The notes under the pieces: model-generated | Told to the model about the DNA's origin: nothing | The model's database searches: none | The model's input: only the letters and a program-made list of their open reading frames with translations | Made by a program: the position numbers and the translations under genes | IMG/VR virus record: IMGVR_UViG_3300027801_000171 | Span: 1 to 23,365 of that record | Source: a virus | DNA length: 23,365 bases | Reading direction: 5' to 3' (one strand) | Part shown: positions 6,127 through 13,111 of the stretch, piece after piece | Layout: each line of letters opens with the position of its first letter | How positions within the stretch are numbered: the first letter of the stretch is position 1

Positions 6127-8297
6127 ACCATTACTTTGTCGATCATTTTACCAGCAACATAGTCTGGTAATATTTTTTCTAATGACTTACGTATATCTAG
6201 AGATTTCATTGCATCTTTTTTAAACTTATCAGCAAAGGGTTTCATTATCCGATCTTTTTTCATATTTGATACAACGTTATCAATCTTCATTGCAAGATCT
6301 TTCATTTTACCCTCATCAATATCTAGGGTTTTTGGATAGTTCTTATCTCCTGGTTTTGCTTTTGGTTTACCTGCGGCACGTCGTTTGCGAATGTTATCCC
6401 ACAGTCCAGGTTTTGCACCTTCTTTGATACCAGAGGTTTTGAGTAAACTTGTAATTGAATCTGCTGACATACTAGGATATTTACTTTTGATTTGTTTTAT
6501 TGCTTTGGGCATTGGTGTTTTTGATTTAACCAATTTCTTGGCCAAGTTCTTTGCCTTTGGAGAAACAAACCCTTTTACGACGTCCGTATCCTGATCAAAG
6601 TCATATCCTTTTGCCCAGTCTCTTCTATTCCCACCAGTGTATTTCTCTTCAACTTCTTCTTTAGGCAATCGGAAGTTTTTTAGTTTTACTTGTCGGTCTT
6701 TAAGTTTAATCGGTTTTACACCATACTTCTTTGCAACTTTATCATATCCACTCATTGGTTTACCGCTACCTTGACGATCTTTTTTAACAATCGCTTTAGC
6801 TTCGTCACGCAATCTTGGTTCTCTGCGATTCTCTGATGGTTCTTCCATCTGTAGATTACTAGGATCATTGTTAAGTGGATTGTTGTCTTTATGTCCAACG
6901 TCCATACCCTTAATCGCATCGTCACCCATTATTCTACGTGCAGAGTTCCTTGAAGATCTATTTGCGATCTGTTCTGGTTTTCCCTGATAGTTATCATATT
7001 CCTTACGATAGTTACGTTCGTCAAGTTTGCCCGATTTTCTCCACATAGAGTTTGCCTGACCAGCATCCATAACCTTTTTACCAAGTTTGGTAAGTTTACC
7101 TTTCTTATCGTACATCAGATTAATAAGTTTCTTATCCGCTGCTGATAATTCATTGATGTTTTCAACAGATTCATTTTTCTTGTCTTTGTTGTTGTCAACT
7201 CTGGAAGGTGCGTTTAGTGCTTTCTTTGCGGCAGGAGATGCTTTGGCCATTTTAGCAAGTTTGCTTAATCGATTTAAATTCATTGCTTCCTCTACACTAG
7301 AGTTAACTTTCTTTGCAGTAGCAGGAACAGTTCTTTTCTTCAATTTTACTACATTGTTTGTTGATGTCGGACTTGATGATGGTGTTGTCGAACTTGATGA
7401 TGGTGTTTTTTTCTTTGGTTGCCCGCTATTGCTTTTCATTGCCTTATAGTCAGCTTTTTTCTTTACGTTTGCTTGCTTTGTTTTATGAAGAGCCATTTTA
7501 TTGTCGAGTTTTGTACTTTTCTTTTTTGCTCTGGCCAATCTACCTGCTACACTAGGATTAATTCCTCTTCCTATCGCTCTTGCGACTCCTCCTAAGGCTT
7601 TGCCGATAATGCCTTCATCAGTCTCTGTTTCTGTAATAAATTGATTAAACTTCATAAAATTTTCTTTTAGGTAAGGTTGTTGAACATTTTCTGCTTGTAC
7701 ATAACCTCTTTTCTTAAACTGTGGCCAGTCTTTTGCATCAATGGTTTTTACTCCACCTTTTTTGTTTGGTAAAGTAACCATCATCTCTGTGTCTTTATTT
7801 TTCATCTGACGTGCTTCGTTTGTACCACTAACCCAGTGTTCTGCTGTTGCTGGAGCACTTCCGTCATTTGTACAATCACAGTTTGGATCGATGTTACCCT
7901 TTTCACAACCACAATCTTTGCAATGCATTTCATTCACTGATTCGTTATTAGATGAAGAAGAAGATGCTGCTTTTTTTACTGCTGAACCAACTGCTTTTCT
8001 AGCTACCGCTCTAACGATGATCCCACCTACGGCAGCTGCAGGATTTTCTTTTATATTTTCTTCCGTATGGAGCATAACATTAGGCATATTACTTAATAGT
8101 TTTTTTGCTTTATCATAATCTTTATCTGACACTCCAACCATTGTTTTATTCTTTTTGAACGCTGATTGATTATGACTGTGTTTTATGTTTGCTTTTGTTA
8201 ATGCAGGAATAGGCGCTAATGGTTTATTTTTTACTCTGCCACTTGCAGCTTCCGTTACCACAATCTTGCCTGCTATAAATGTACTGAAAGTTTCCAT
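6123..8297 (-). CDS. 724-residue multidomain late protein with HNH-like module; possible polyprotein
   Basis: No single known family covers it. In order: an N-terminal segment METFSTFIAGKIVVTEA; an alanine/glycine-rich stretch (87-112) and poly-Ser; a cysteine cluster (C126, C129, C131, C140, C142); an internal start-like segment MKFNQFITETETDEG (215-229); a basic Lys/Ser/Thr-rich linker (255-335); and helical linkers. An HNH-like region follows at about 440-495: IANRSSRNSARRIM, VGHKDNNPLNNDPSNLQ and a late Asn-Arg. Its first HNH position is VGH where VDH is common, so activity is doubtful. The end is a basic C-terminal unit (660-724) with PFADKFKKDAMKSLDIRK and LPDYVAGKMIDKVM. Hydrophobic-x-Glu tripeptides recur between segments. 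AAAGGA precedes the ATG. A packaged internal protein that is cleaved during head maturation is an inference. Confidence 0.65.
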   Translation of the reverse strand: METFSTFIAGKIVVTEAASGRVKNKPLAPIPALTKANIKHSHNQSAFKKNKTMVGVSDKDYDKAKKLLSNMPNVMLHTEENIKENPAAAVGGIIVRAVARKAVGSAVKKAASSSSSNNESVNEMHCKDCGCEKGNIDPNCDCTNDGSAPATAEHWVSGTNEARQMKNKDTEMMVTLPNKKGGVKTIDAKDWPQFKKRGYVQAENVQQPYLKENFMKFNQFITETETDEGIIGKALGGVARAIGRGINPSVAGRLARAKKKSTKLDNKMALHKTKQANVKKKADYKAMKSNSGQPKKKTPSSSSTTPSSSPTSTNNVVKLKKRTVPATAKKVNSSVEEAMNLNRLSKLAKMAKASPAAKKALNAPSRVDNNKDKKNESVENINELSAADKKLINLMYDKKGKLTKLGKKVMDAGQANSMWRKSGKLDERNYRKEYDNYQGKPEQIANRSSRNSARRIMGDDAIKGMDVGHKDNNPLNNDPSNLQMEEPSENRREPRLRDEAKAIVKKDRQGSGKPMSGYDKVAKKYGVKPIKLKDRQVKLKNFRLPKEEVEEKYTGGNRRDWAKGYDFDQDTDVVKGFVSPKAKNLAKKLVKSKTPMPKAIKQIKSKYPSMSADSITSLLKTSGIKEGAKPGLWDNIRKRRAAGKPKAKPGDKNYPKTLDIDEGKMKDLAMKIDNVVSNMKKDRIMKPFADKFKKDAMKSLDIRKSLEKILPDYVAGKMIDKVMV

Positions 8298-9376
8298 TAA
8301 CTTAATCCTTTGTTTGCTCTTTTTGTGTCTGTGGTTCTTGCTCTATCCAACATACGATCATGTTTTTTAGCATCTCTACCTTTTTCTCGATCGATCTTTG
8401 TCTTTACGAGTTTTTGTGCTCTTTGTGCTTCTGATTCCTTGAATGCTTTGAAAGAAGTATATTTCTCTTCTTTTTGACCAGGCGTGTTTTTCTTCATCCA
8501 CTTTACACCGTCGTCTTTGCCCCATTCGTATTTGTATTCTTCTTGGGTTGATTTCTCTACTAATTCTACTGCGTCCAACCACTTACGTACCTGTTGACCA
8601 GTGTGTAGTTCTACCACGAGATAGTTTGATGCACAATACTTAACTGTTCCTACTTCTTCCGTTTCTTTGATAACAACTTTATCATCAACGCCATATAGAT
8701 CCCCTGATACATATGCTTCCCTAGTTTCACCAATAGATTCTAATTTGATGTGACTGTGGAATACCTTAGTCTCTTTTAGACCCATAGAATTTCTTATTGT
8801 ATTGAATAGTTTCTTACTATCTTTGTCACCATATGTTTTAGGTAAACCCAATACAAAGTTTGCGTATTCGTTGTCTGCCGCTGCTTTACGCATCTTAGAC
8901 GCAGACATACCCTCAACACCTTCTGCATCTGGATCACGTTGACCAGCAGAAATGACTTTAATATCTTGGAAATTGTAGAATCCGTGACGTGCTTTCTTGC
9001 CGTTGTACTTGTTTAATAGAACGTCAAACTCTCGAAGTCTGTCTTGTCCTACAACCATAACAACCTTCACAAAACCTTCTTTGTAAAGTGCAGATGCGAT
9101 CTCCATTGCATTACGGAGTTTTGGTGCCATTATAATTGATCTCGCATGTTTTGGAAACATCTTACGTGAGATCTTAACTTTTTCTTTATATCCTAATGGA
9201 TTTTTCTTTGCGTCCTGAGACTGAGATAGGTACATACGATATGGATTAGACCCTGCCAATGATGACAGTTTGTCTAACACTTTACCGTGTCCAATTGTGG
9301 GTGGGTTCATTCTTCCAAAAGAAAAATATACTGCACGATCTTCCTCTACAAGATAGTTTTTAAACGAATGCATCAT
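8297..9376 (-). CDS. Cytidylyltransferase/NMNAT-fold nucleotidyltransferase with C-terminal SH3-like tail
   Basis: 359 residues. Residues 21-30 (GRMNPPTIGH) carry the T-x-G-H signature of the HIGH nucleotidyltransferase superfamily, and 157-163 (MSASKMR) match the second, ISSTKIR-like, motif. Enzymes of this fold adenylylate or cytidylylate small molecules such as NMN, FMN or pantetheine phosphate; the substrate here is not fixed. A beta-rich segment at about 225-275 (DLYGVDDKVVIKETEEVGTVKY and on) looks like an SH3-type barrel, followed by a lysine-rich helix. The first residues, MMHSFKNYLVEED, fit the operon's shared leader, so the enzyme might be carried in the virion. The start overlaps the previous stop as TAATG. 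Confidence 0.75.
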   Translation of the reverse strand: MMHSFKNYLVEEDRAVYFSFGRMNPPTIGHGKVLDKLSSLAGSNPYRMYLSQSQDAKKNPLGYKEKVKISRKMFPKHARSIIMAPKLRNAMEIASALYKEGFVKVVMVVGQDRLREFDVLLNKYNGKKARHGFYNFQDIKVISAGQRDPDAEGVEGMSASKMRKAAADNEYANFVLGLPKTYGDKDSKKLFNTIRNSMGLKETKVFHSHIKLESIGETREAYVSGDLYGVDDKVVIKETEEVGTVKYCASNYLVVELHTGQQVRKWLDAVELVEKSTQEEYKYEWGKDDGVKWMKKNTPGQKEEKYTSFKAFKESEAQRAQKLVKTKIDREKGRDAKKHDRMLDRARTTDTKRANKGLS

Positions 9377-9792
9377 TATCCAGTTCTTCTCTTCCCAGCA
9401 CCGCCCTGTTTGCGAGCCATATCACGTCTACGTGCAGTTTTAACACCCAGTTTCGCAGTCCTACCCATTCTTGATTGGAATGATTTACCCGCTAGTCTTT
9501 TCTTTATCACGTTCTTTTGACCTACACTAGTAGGTGCTGATCCGCCTCCTGCCTTCTTAGTAAAAGCTCTACGTGCTGATCTTCTTGCACGTTTCTTTAA
9601 CCTTCCAAGTGAAGCGATTTTCTTCTTTTGAATCTTCGAACCAATCTTACGACGATTGCGATACTTGATCGCATTCCGACGCATCTTCGCACGTGTTGCA
9701 AATGAGAGAGTTTTGGCTGCTTCAGACTGTTCGTCATCTTCTTCTAACTCGAAGTTTTCTACGTCTTCCACATATTGTTTAAATTTAAACAT
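9376..9792 (-). CDS. Very basic Arg/Lys-rich late protein, unknown function
   Basis: 138 residues from the chosen start. After an acidic leader (MFKFKQYVEDVENFELEEDDE) the protein becomes extremely basic, with runs such as KMRRNAIKYRNRRKIGSK and RLKKRARRSARRAFTKK, and ends KRRTG. Such composition suggests binding to packaged DNA or RNA, like a histone-like or internal head protein. The opposite charges of leader and body, with a possible boundary near residues 15-25, fit a leader removed by the prohead protease. An in-frame ATG at 9816 lies inside the previous gene; the ATG at 9792 has GGAAGG five bases upstream and is preferred. Confidence 0.65.
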   Translation of the reverse strand: MFKFKQYVEDVENFELEEDDEQSEAAKTLSFATRAKMRRNAIKYRNRRKIGSKIQKKKIASLGRLKKRARRSARRAFTKKAGGGSAPTSVGQKNVIKKRLAGKSFQSRMGRTAKLGVKTARRRDMARKQGGAGKRRTG

Positions 9793-9794
9793 CG

Positions 9795-11021
9795 TTACCT
9801 TCCTGGTTTGTCCCATCCTTTAAGTATATCAGGCGAAAAGTTGTTGTACGAGAATTCCATCCTGTCAACGATCTTTACCGCATCACCACCAAGTCTATCT
9901 ATTGCAACGTATCCTTCAGGCCCAGTTGTCTTATAACCAGTTTTTGTCTTCACGAAGGTATCTACATTAGATAGTCTATTGAGTATATTTATCAGTTTTA
10001 ATTTCGCTAAAACTATTAATTTCTGTAAATCGAACATCATTTTAAGACTTTTCTTGTTTTGTTTTGAAAAGAACTTCAACATTTCGTTACGTTTTCCAAT
10101 TTGTACTGACTTACCCTTTTCAGTTTTTCTTTTATCGGCTTCTTTACCAAACAGTTCGTTGATGTGTCGTATCAATCCATCTACGTGTCTATTAGTATCT
10201 TTAATGATCTCACCCTTACGAACAAACTTATTACCATAGGTTTCTATAGTCTGTGCAAGTGTCTGATCTTTTTCTAACTGTCTCAGTGTAGTTCCTGATA
10301 TCTTATTAAACATCTTACCCATTTCAGATATGTATCCGTCTACTAACTCCGTATCACTAGCACTCATTGTATACTTTGTCAAGTCTCTTAACATTGCGTC
10401 CTGAGACCATACATTACTTACTTTCTTGAGTTTAGATACATCTACACCGTATGATGCCCTCATTGTTTCGAAGGTTTTTCCTTCGTAGGTGGTGTGCCAG
10501 ACAATCCCCAGTTTCGCCTTTTTGATTTCTTTGGCAGCAGAAGTCCCATCGGGAATAGCATATATAATAGTATTAGGGTGAAAGGTGACATATGATTTTC
10601 CTTTTATTTTTGATTTACCCACATCAGACTTACTGAAGAGAAAGTCTCCTTGAATGACCCCCTTGATTCCAATAGAAGGGAGATATCTGAGTGCATCTTT
10701 GAGCTTATCAGCAAGATCACCAGAAGTATCAGCATCGACGTCACTTGCAGACTTGTAGATCTTAGGATTTTTGTTGAAGATCCCTTTTTTTGCCACAAAA
10801 AACTGACCATCACTCGGATCAGTACCAGCAAAAATAGCAGGAGCGCCATCCCATTTAACACTGACATTTCCATCTTTCTCTCCTCCGAGCATTTTTCTTA
10901 ATTCACGCAGAGCGAGTATGGCTTGTCGTGTGCCTTTAACTCCACCATAGAGAACCTTGTCCTCAATGTGAGTCATGTGTGTATTCTTTTGTTCTGTTAT
11001 AAAGTCTGCAAAGTTATCCAT
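9795..11021 (-). CDS. Ligase/nucleotidyltransferase-fold protein (DUF6267-like)
   Basis: 408 residues. Residues 56-61 read KWDGAP, matching motif I (K-x-D-G) of the covalent nucleotidyltransferases (DNA/RNA ligases, capping enzymes), where the lysine accepts AMP or GMP. FFVAKKG (74-80) fits motif III, GVIQGDFLF (121-129) fits motif IV, and KKAKLGIVWH (167-176) fits motif V. The whole N-terminal half matches a marine phage family I recall as DUF6267. The C-terminal half (about 220-408) is helical and not recognised. The N-terminus MDNFADFITEQ fits the shared leader of this operon. Enzymatic activity and substrate are unknown; a DNA- or RNA-end sealing enzyme is the simplest guess. Confidence 0.7.
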   Translation of the reverse strand: MDNFADFITEQKNTHMTHIEDKVLYGGVKGTRQAILALRELRKMLGGEKDGNVSVKWDGAPAIFAGTDPSDGQFFVAKKGIFNKNPKIYKSASDVDADTSGDLADKLKDALRYLPSIGIKGVIQGDFLFSKSDVGKSKIKGKSYVTFHPNTIIYAIPDGTSAAKEIKKAKLGIVWHTTYEGKTFETMRASYGVDVSKLKKVSNVWSQDAMLRDLTKYTMSASDTELVDGYISEMGKMFNKISGTTLRQLEKDQTLAQTIETYGNKFVRKGEIIKDTNRHVDGLIRHINELFGKEADKRKTEKGKSVQIGKRNEMLKFFSKQNKKSLKMMFDLQKLIVLAKLKLINILNRLSNVDTFVKTKTGYKTTGPEGYVAIDRLGGDAVKIVDRMEFSYNNFSPDILKGWDKPGR

Positions 11022-12124
11022 TATGCTAATGACTTTCCTCTTGGGTTGGGTACATAATCACACATAATATGTGACGGTGTTAGACCACCCTGTTTGTTTC
11101 TTATATTGAATTTAAATATGTACAATGGTGAAACTACTCTGATATCAATCCTTTTGGCTGTGCCAGGTTTAGGATATAATATTTCAATACTTTCAATCTT
11201 TGCCGCTTGTCTCAATCTACCAGCAGTCATTTCATAAAATTCTACTTTGTTCTTCTTACGATGCACCATGTAGTAACCCATGCCTATACCTGTAAGAAGT
11301 AGTCTTTTCAGTGCAGCTTTATTTGCATTAGTCGGTATCACAACATTCTTAGGTGCGTTTCTTTTTGCAGTCTTTTTATCGTATTTGGTAAAGATCTCTA
11401 TAAACCTTTTTTCGTCTATACCAAACATTTTTAAAAGTTTCTTACCATCTGCATTATTGATTTTACCATCTTCAAAGTCTTTGGCTGGAAATATTTTTCC
11501 CACACCAGCATTAAAGAATGTTACAGTTCCACCAAATTTTGCAGACAAATATATTTTTCTATTACCGTTTATGGTCACTGTTACGTCTGTAACTTTGTGT
11601 CCAATATTTAATTCTCTGCCACCGATTACTGCCTTGGCATCACCGAATACTAAAGGTCTTTTTGTGTTTGCAGTACCATCTAATTGTACTTGGATTGTCT
11701 TCGCGTCCTTTAAAAAATCGTCGTGCATTGCTTTCATCATATCTGGAAATTTAAAGTCTGCATCTGCACCTTGTGCAATATACAATTGTATATCTTTGAC
11801 GATCTGGTGTTCAAACGCAAATCCTTTTGATTTAGATCCACCACCACCTCGTGAACCATTACCAGCAGATAATTTAAATCCAGATTGTTTTGATAAGGCA
11901 TCAGCATCTATATCATCAAAGGCAACCCTTTGAATTTTTATTCCTTTTTCACTAGAACTTGGAGATAGTGCTAAAGGATCTTTTTTACCAGATTTTTTCT
12001 TTACGGTAGATAAAAGTTCTTTTACCTTTTCCTTCTGATTATCATCTAGATGTTTTATTGCATCAACATCTTCATCATTCTTAGGAATAATGTCATATGC
12101 TTCTGAAAATATTTTAAATCTCAT
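11021..12124 (-). CDS. Late protein with possible PD-(D/E)xK-like nuclease core
   Basis: 367 residues from the preferred ATG, which has GGAG six bases upstream and a late promoter 23 bases further up. A further 21 upstream codons are open but would run through the promoter. After a charged linker and a Gly/Ser hinge (87-99), the core begins GFAFEHQIVKDIQ (E105), then DVTVTINGNRKIYLSAKFGG, with D180 and K196 placed as in restriction-endonuclease-like folds; the usual (D/E)xK is SxK here, so the assignment is weak. The rest (210-367) ends in a beta-rich region with RIDIRVVSPLYIFKFNIRNK. First gene of the long late operon; the leader MRFKIFSEAYD partly fits the shared pattern. Family not recognised with certainty. 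Confidence 0.55.
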   Translation of the reverse strand: MRFKIFSEAYDIIPKNDEDVDAIKHLDDNQKEKVKELLSTVKKKSGKKDPLALSPSSSEKGIKIQRVAFDDIDADALSKQSGFKLSAGNGSRGGGGSKSKGFAFEHQIVKDIQLYIAQGADADFKFPDMMKAMHDDFLKDAKTIQVQLDGTANTKRPLVFGDAKAVIGGRELNIGHKVTDVTVTINGNRKIYLSAKFGGTVTFFNAGVGKIFPAKDFEDGKINNADGKKLLKMFGIDEKRFIEIFTKYDKKTAKRNAPKNVVIPTNANKAALKRLLLTGIGMGYYMVHRKKNKVEFYEMTAGRLRQAAKIESIEILYPKPGTAKRIDIRVVSPLYIFKFNIRNKQGGLTPSHIMCDYVPNPRGKSLA

Positions 12125-12147
12125 TATAGTCTCCGAATCGTTACATC

Positions 12148-12155
12148 TATTTATA
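12148..12155 (-). promoter_or_regulatory. T4-type late promoter for the long structural operon
   Basis: Exact TATAAATA on the minus strand, the -10 element used by the T4 late sigma factor gp55 with the sliding clamp. It lies 23 bases before the ATG of the first late gene, directly downstream of a terminator. No long gap or second strong terminator is visible from there to about 1839, so it probably drives the whole block. Confidence 0.8.
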
Positions 12156-12157
12156 AT

Positions 12158-12189
12158 AAAAAAAAGGTGGAGAGTCAACCCCCCCACCT
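12158..12189 (-). terminator. Rho-independent terminator before the late operon
   Basis: Minus-strand stem AGGTGG (12189-12184) pairs with CCACCT (12170-12165), extendable inward by G-C and G-U pairs, and is followed by an eight-T run (12165-12158, the first T also closing the stem). It ends transcription of the small-ORF cluster. The T-run abuts the late promoter almost directly. Confidence 0.85.
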
Positions 12190-12215
12190 CTTTCCTCAGA
12201 GAAACTTTTTATTTA

Positions 12216-12413
12216 TTAAACCCAGTCTAATATAGTTCCAAACTGGTCTACTTCTTTTAGTGCAAAAACCTTAAACAAACTCTTCGGGTTTCCGTTGGTA
12301 TTCTTGCCCCATCTATGTGCTTCTTCTTTCGAGTCGAAGAACTTAACTTCTCTGGTTCTCAGATCAACGTCATTCATTGCTTCTGTGCATTTAATATACT
12401 CTATTCTAACCAT
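12216..12413 (-). CDS. Small protein of unknown function
   Basis: 65 residues from ATG 12413; an in-frame TTG at 12443 would add 10. AAGGA sits nine bases before the ATG. The sequence has a beta-alpha feel: MVRIEYIKCTEAM, then REVKFFDSKEEAHRWGK, then LFKVFALKEVDQFG. Phage proteins with this kind of strand-helix-strand layout are common and uncharacterised. It overlaps the end of the previous small gene by eight bases and is the last gene before the terminator. Confidence 0.6.
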   Translation of the reverse strand: MVRIEYIKCTEAMNDVDLRTREVKFFDSKEEAHRWGKNTNGNPKSLFKVFALKEVDQFGTILDWV

Positions 12414-12591
12414 GTAACTGATTCCTTCCAGTACCCTCTTCAAGTGCAGATCTTTCTGATTCTAACTGTGAAATTTTCTCACTTGTTATTTTATTCTGCA
12501 TTTCACCAAGTTCACCTTTTGCTTCATACAATCCTATCAACTGTTCAGTGATCGCAATAATTCTATCAACTCTTTCGTCGTGGTTATACAT
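12406..12591 (-). CDS. Small helical protein of unknown function
   Basis: 61 residues, almost entirely charged helix (DERVDRIIAITEQLIGLYEAK, EKISQLESERSALEE), likely a short coiled coil. GAGAG lies four bases before the ATG. It overlaps a tiny upstream ORF and the next gene, consistent with translational coupling in one transcript. No motif suggests a function. Confidence 0.55.
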   Translation of the reverse strand: MYNHDERVDRIIAITEQLIGLYEAKGELGEMQNKITSEKISQLESERSALEEGTGRNQLHG

Positions 12592-12685
12592 GACACTCTC
12601 TTCTGGCCCACATATCTGACACCATCATCATTGCAACACCACTACAGTACCCAATCGCCAACATTATAATCATTTCTATACTCAT
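12584..12685 (-). CDS. 33-residue putative membrane miniprotein
   Basis: ATG at 12685 to TAA at 12584. The product begins MSIEMIIMLAIGYCSGVAMM and ends with a charged WARRECHV tail, so it is one short hydrophobic helix with a basic end. AAGGA stands seven bases before the ATG, a good ribosome site, and its stop overlaps the start of the next gene. The strong ribosome site and coupling argue for a real gene; the length makes proof from sequence impossible. Confidence 0.5.
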   Translation of the reverse strand: MSIEMIIMLAIGYCSGVAMMMVSDMWARRECHV

Positions 12686-12688
12686 ACT

Positions 12689-12760
12689 CTATTCCTTTTT
12701 CTCTAAGTGCGAGAGAACCACTACTTCAACTATCAAACCTCGTTCGAGGAACTTTAACAT
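12689..12760 (-). CDS. 23-residue possible leader or miniprotein
   Basis: ATG at 12760 to TAG at 12689, product MLKFLERGLIVEVVVLSHLE then KKE. It is the first ORF after a near-consensus promoter, and its last codons contain the AAGGA ribosome site of the next miniprotein, so its translation could couple to that ORF. GGATGGAT upstream is a weak ribosome site. It may be a leader peptide rather than a functional protein. Confidence 0.35.
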   Translation of the reverse strand: MLKFLERGLIVEVVVLSHLEKKE

Positions 12761-12798
12761 GATCTATCCATCCTAAAAGTGATTCTCTCTATGCTACT

Positions 12799-12827
12799 AA
12801 TATACCATATACAACTAGTATTGTCAA
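12799..12827 (-). promoter_or_regulatory. Near-consensus sigma70 promoter for the small-ORF cluster
   Basis: Minus strand: TTGACA (12827-12822), 17-base spacer, TATATT (12804-12799). The -35 overlaps the stop codon of the preceding gene. It should be read by host RNA polymerase, suggesting early expression of the four small ORFs that follow. Confidence 0.8.
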
Positions 12828-13111
12828 ATGATTTTTGCATCTTTTAACTCTTTACGTAGCATATAAGTTTCATATGATGCATATATGTCACTCTTTGGTT
12901 TCTGACTATTTGCCATATCAACCAAACTTTTCAATTCTTCTGCACGTTGTTTCAATTGTGACAGATGCATAACGGGCCAGTGTGGTGACCCATTTACTGC
13001 TTCATCTAAACAGATTTTTACCTCGTCTTGTAAAAGATCTATTACACGTTCAAGGCGACTCCACGTCGCCTCAAACTCAACCATATCAACCATTTCATGC
13101 GACATTTGCAT
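12824..13111 (-). CDS. Small helical protein of unknown function
   Basis: 95 residues if the ATG at 13111 is used; ATGs at 13105 and 13093 are alternatives, and none has a strong ribosome site. It overlaps the end of the DUF932 gene in another frame and is probably co-translated with it. The protein is helical and charged (WSRLERVIDLLQDEVKICLDEA, split before LKQRAEELKSL). A perfect 7-bp hairpin (13053-13059 with 13065-13071, five-base loop) lies near its start. No family recognised. Confidence 0.5.
   Translation of the reverse strand: MQMSHEMVDMVEFEATWSRLERVIDLLQDEVKICLDEAVNGSPHWPVMHLSQLKQRAEELKSLVDMANSQKPKSDIYASYETYMLRKELKDAKII

Noticed and set aside
11280-11933. 217-codon plus-strand open frame
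   Set aside because: It is antisense to a late gene with a proper start, ribosome site and promoter. The apparent hydrophobic protein is a by-product of Lys/Asp-rich codons read in reverse.
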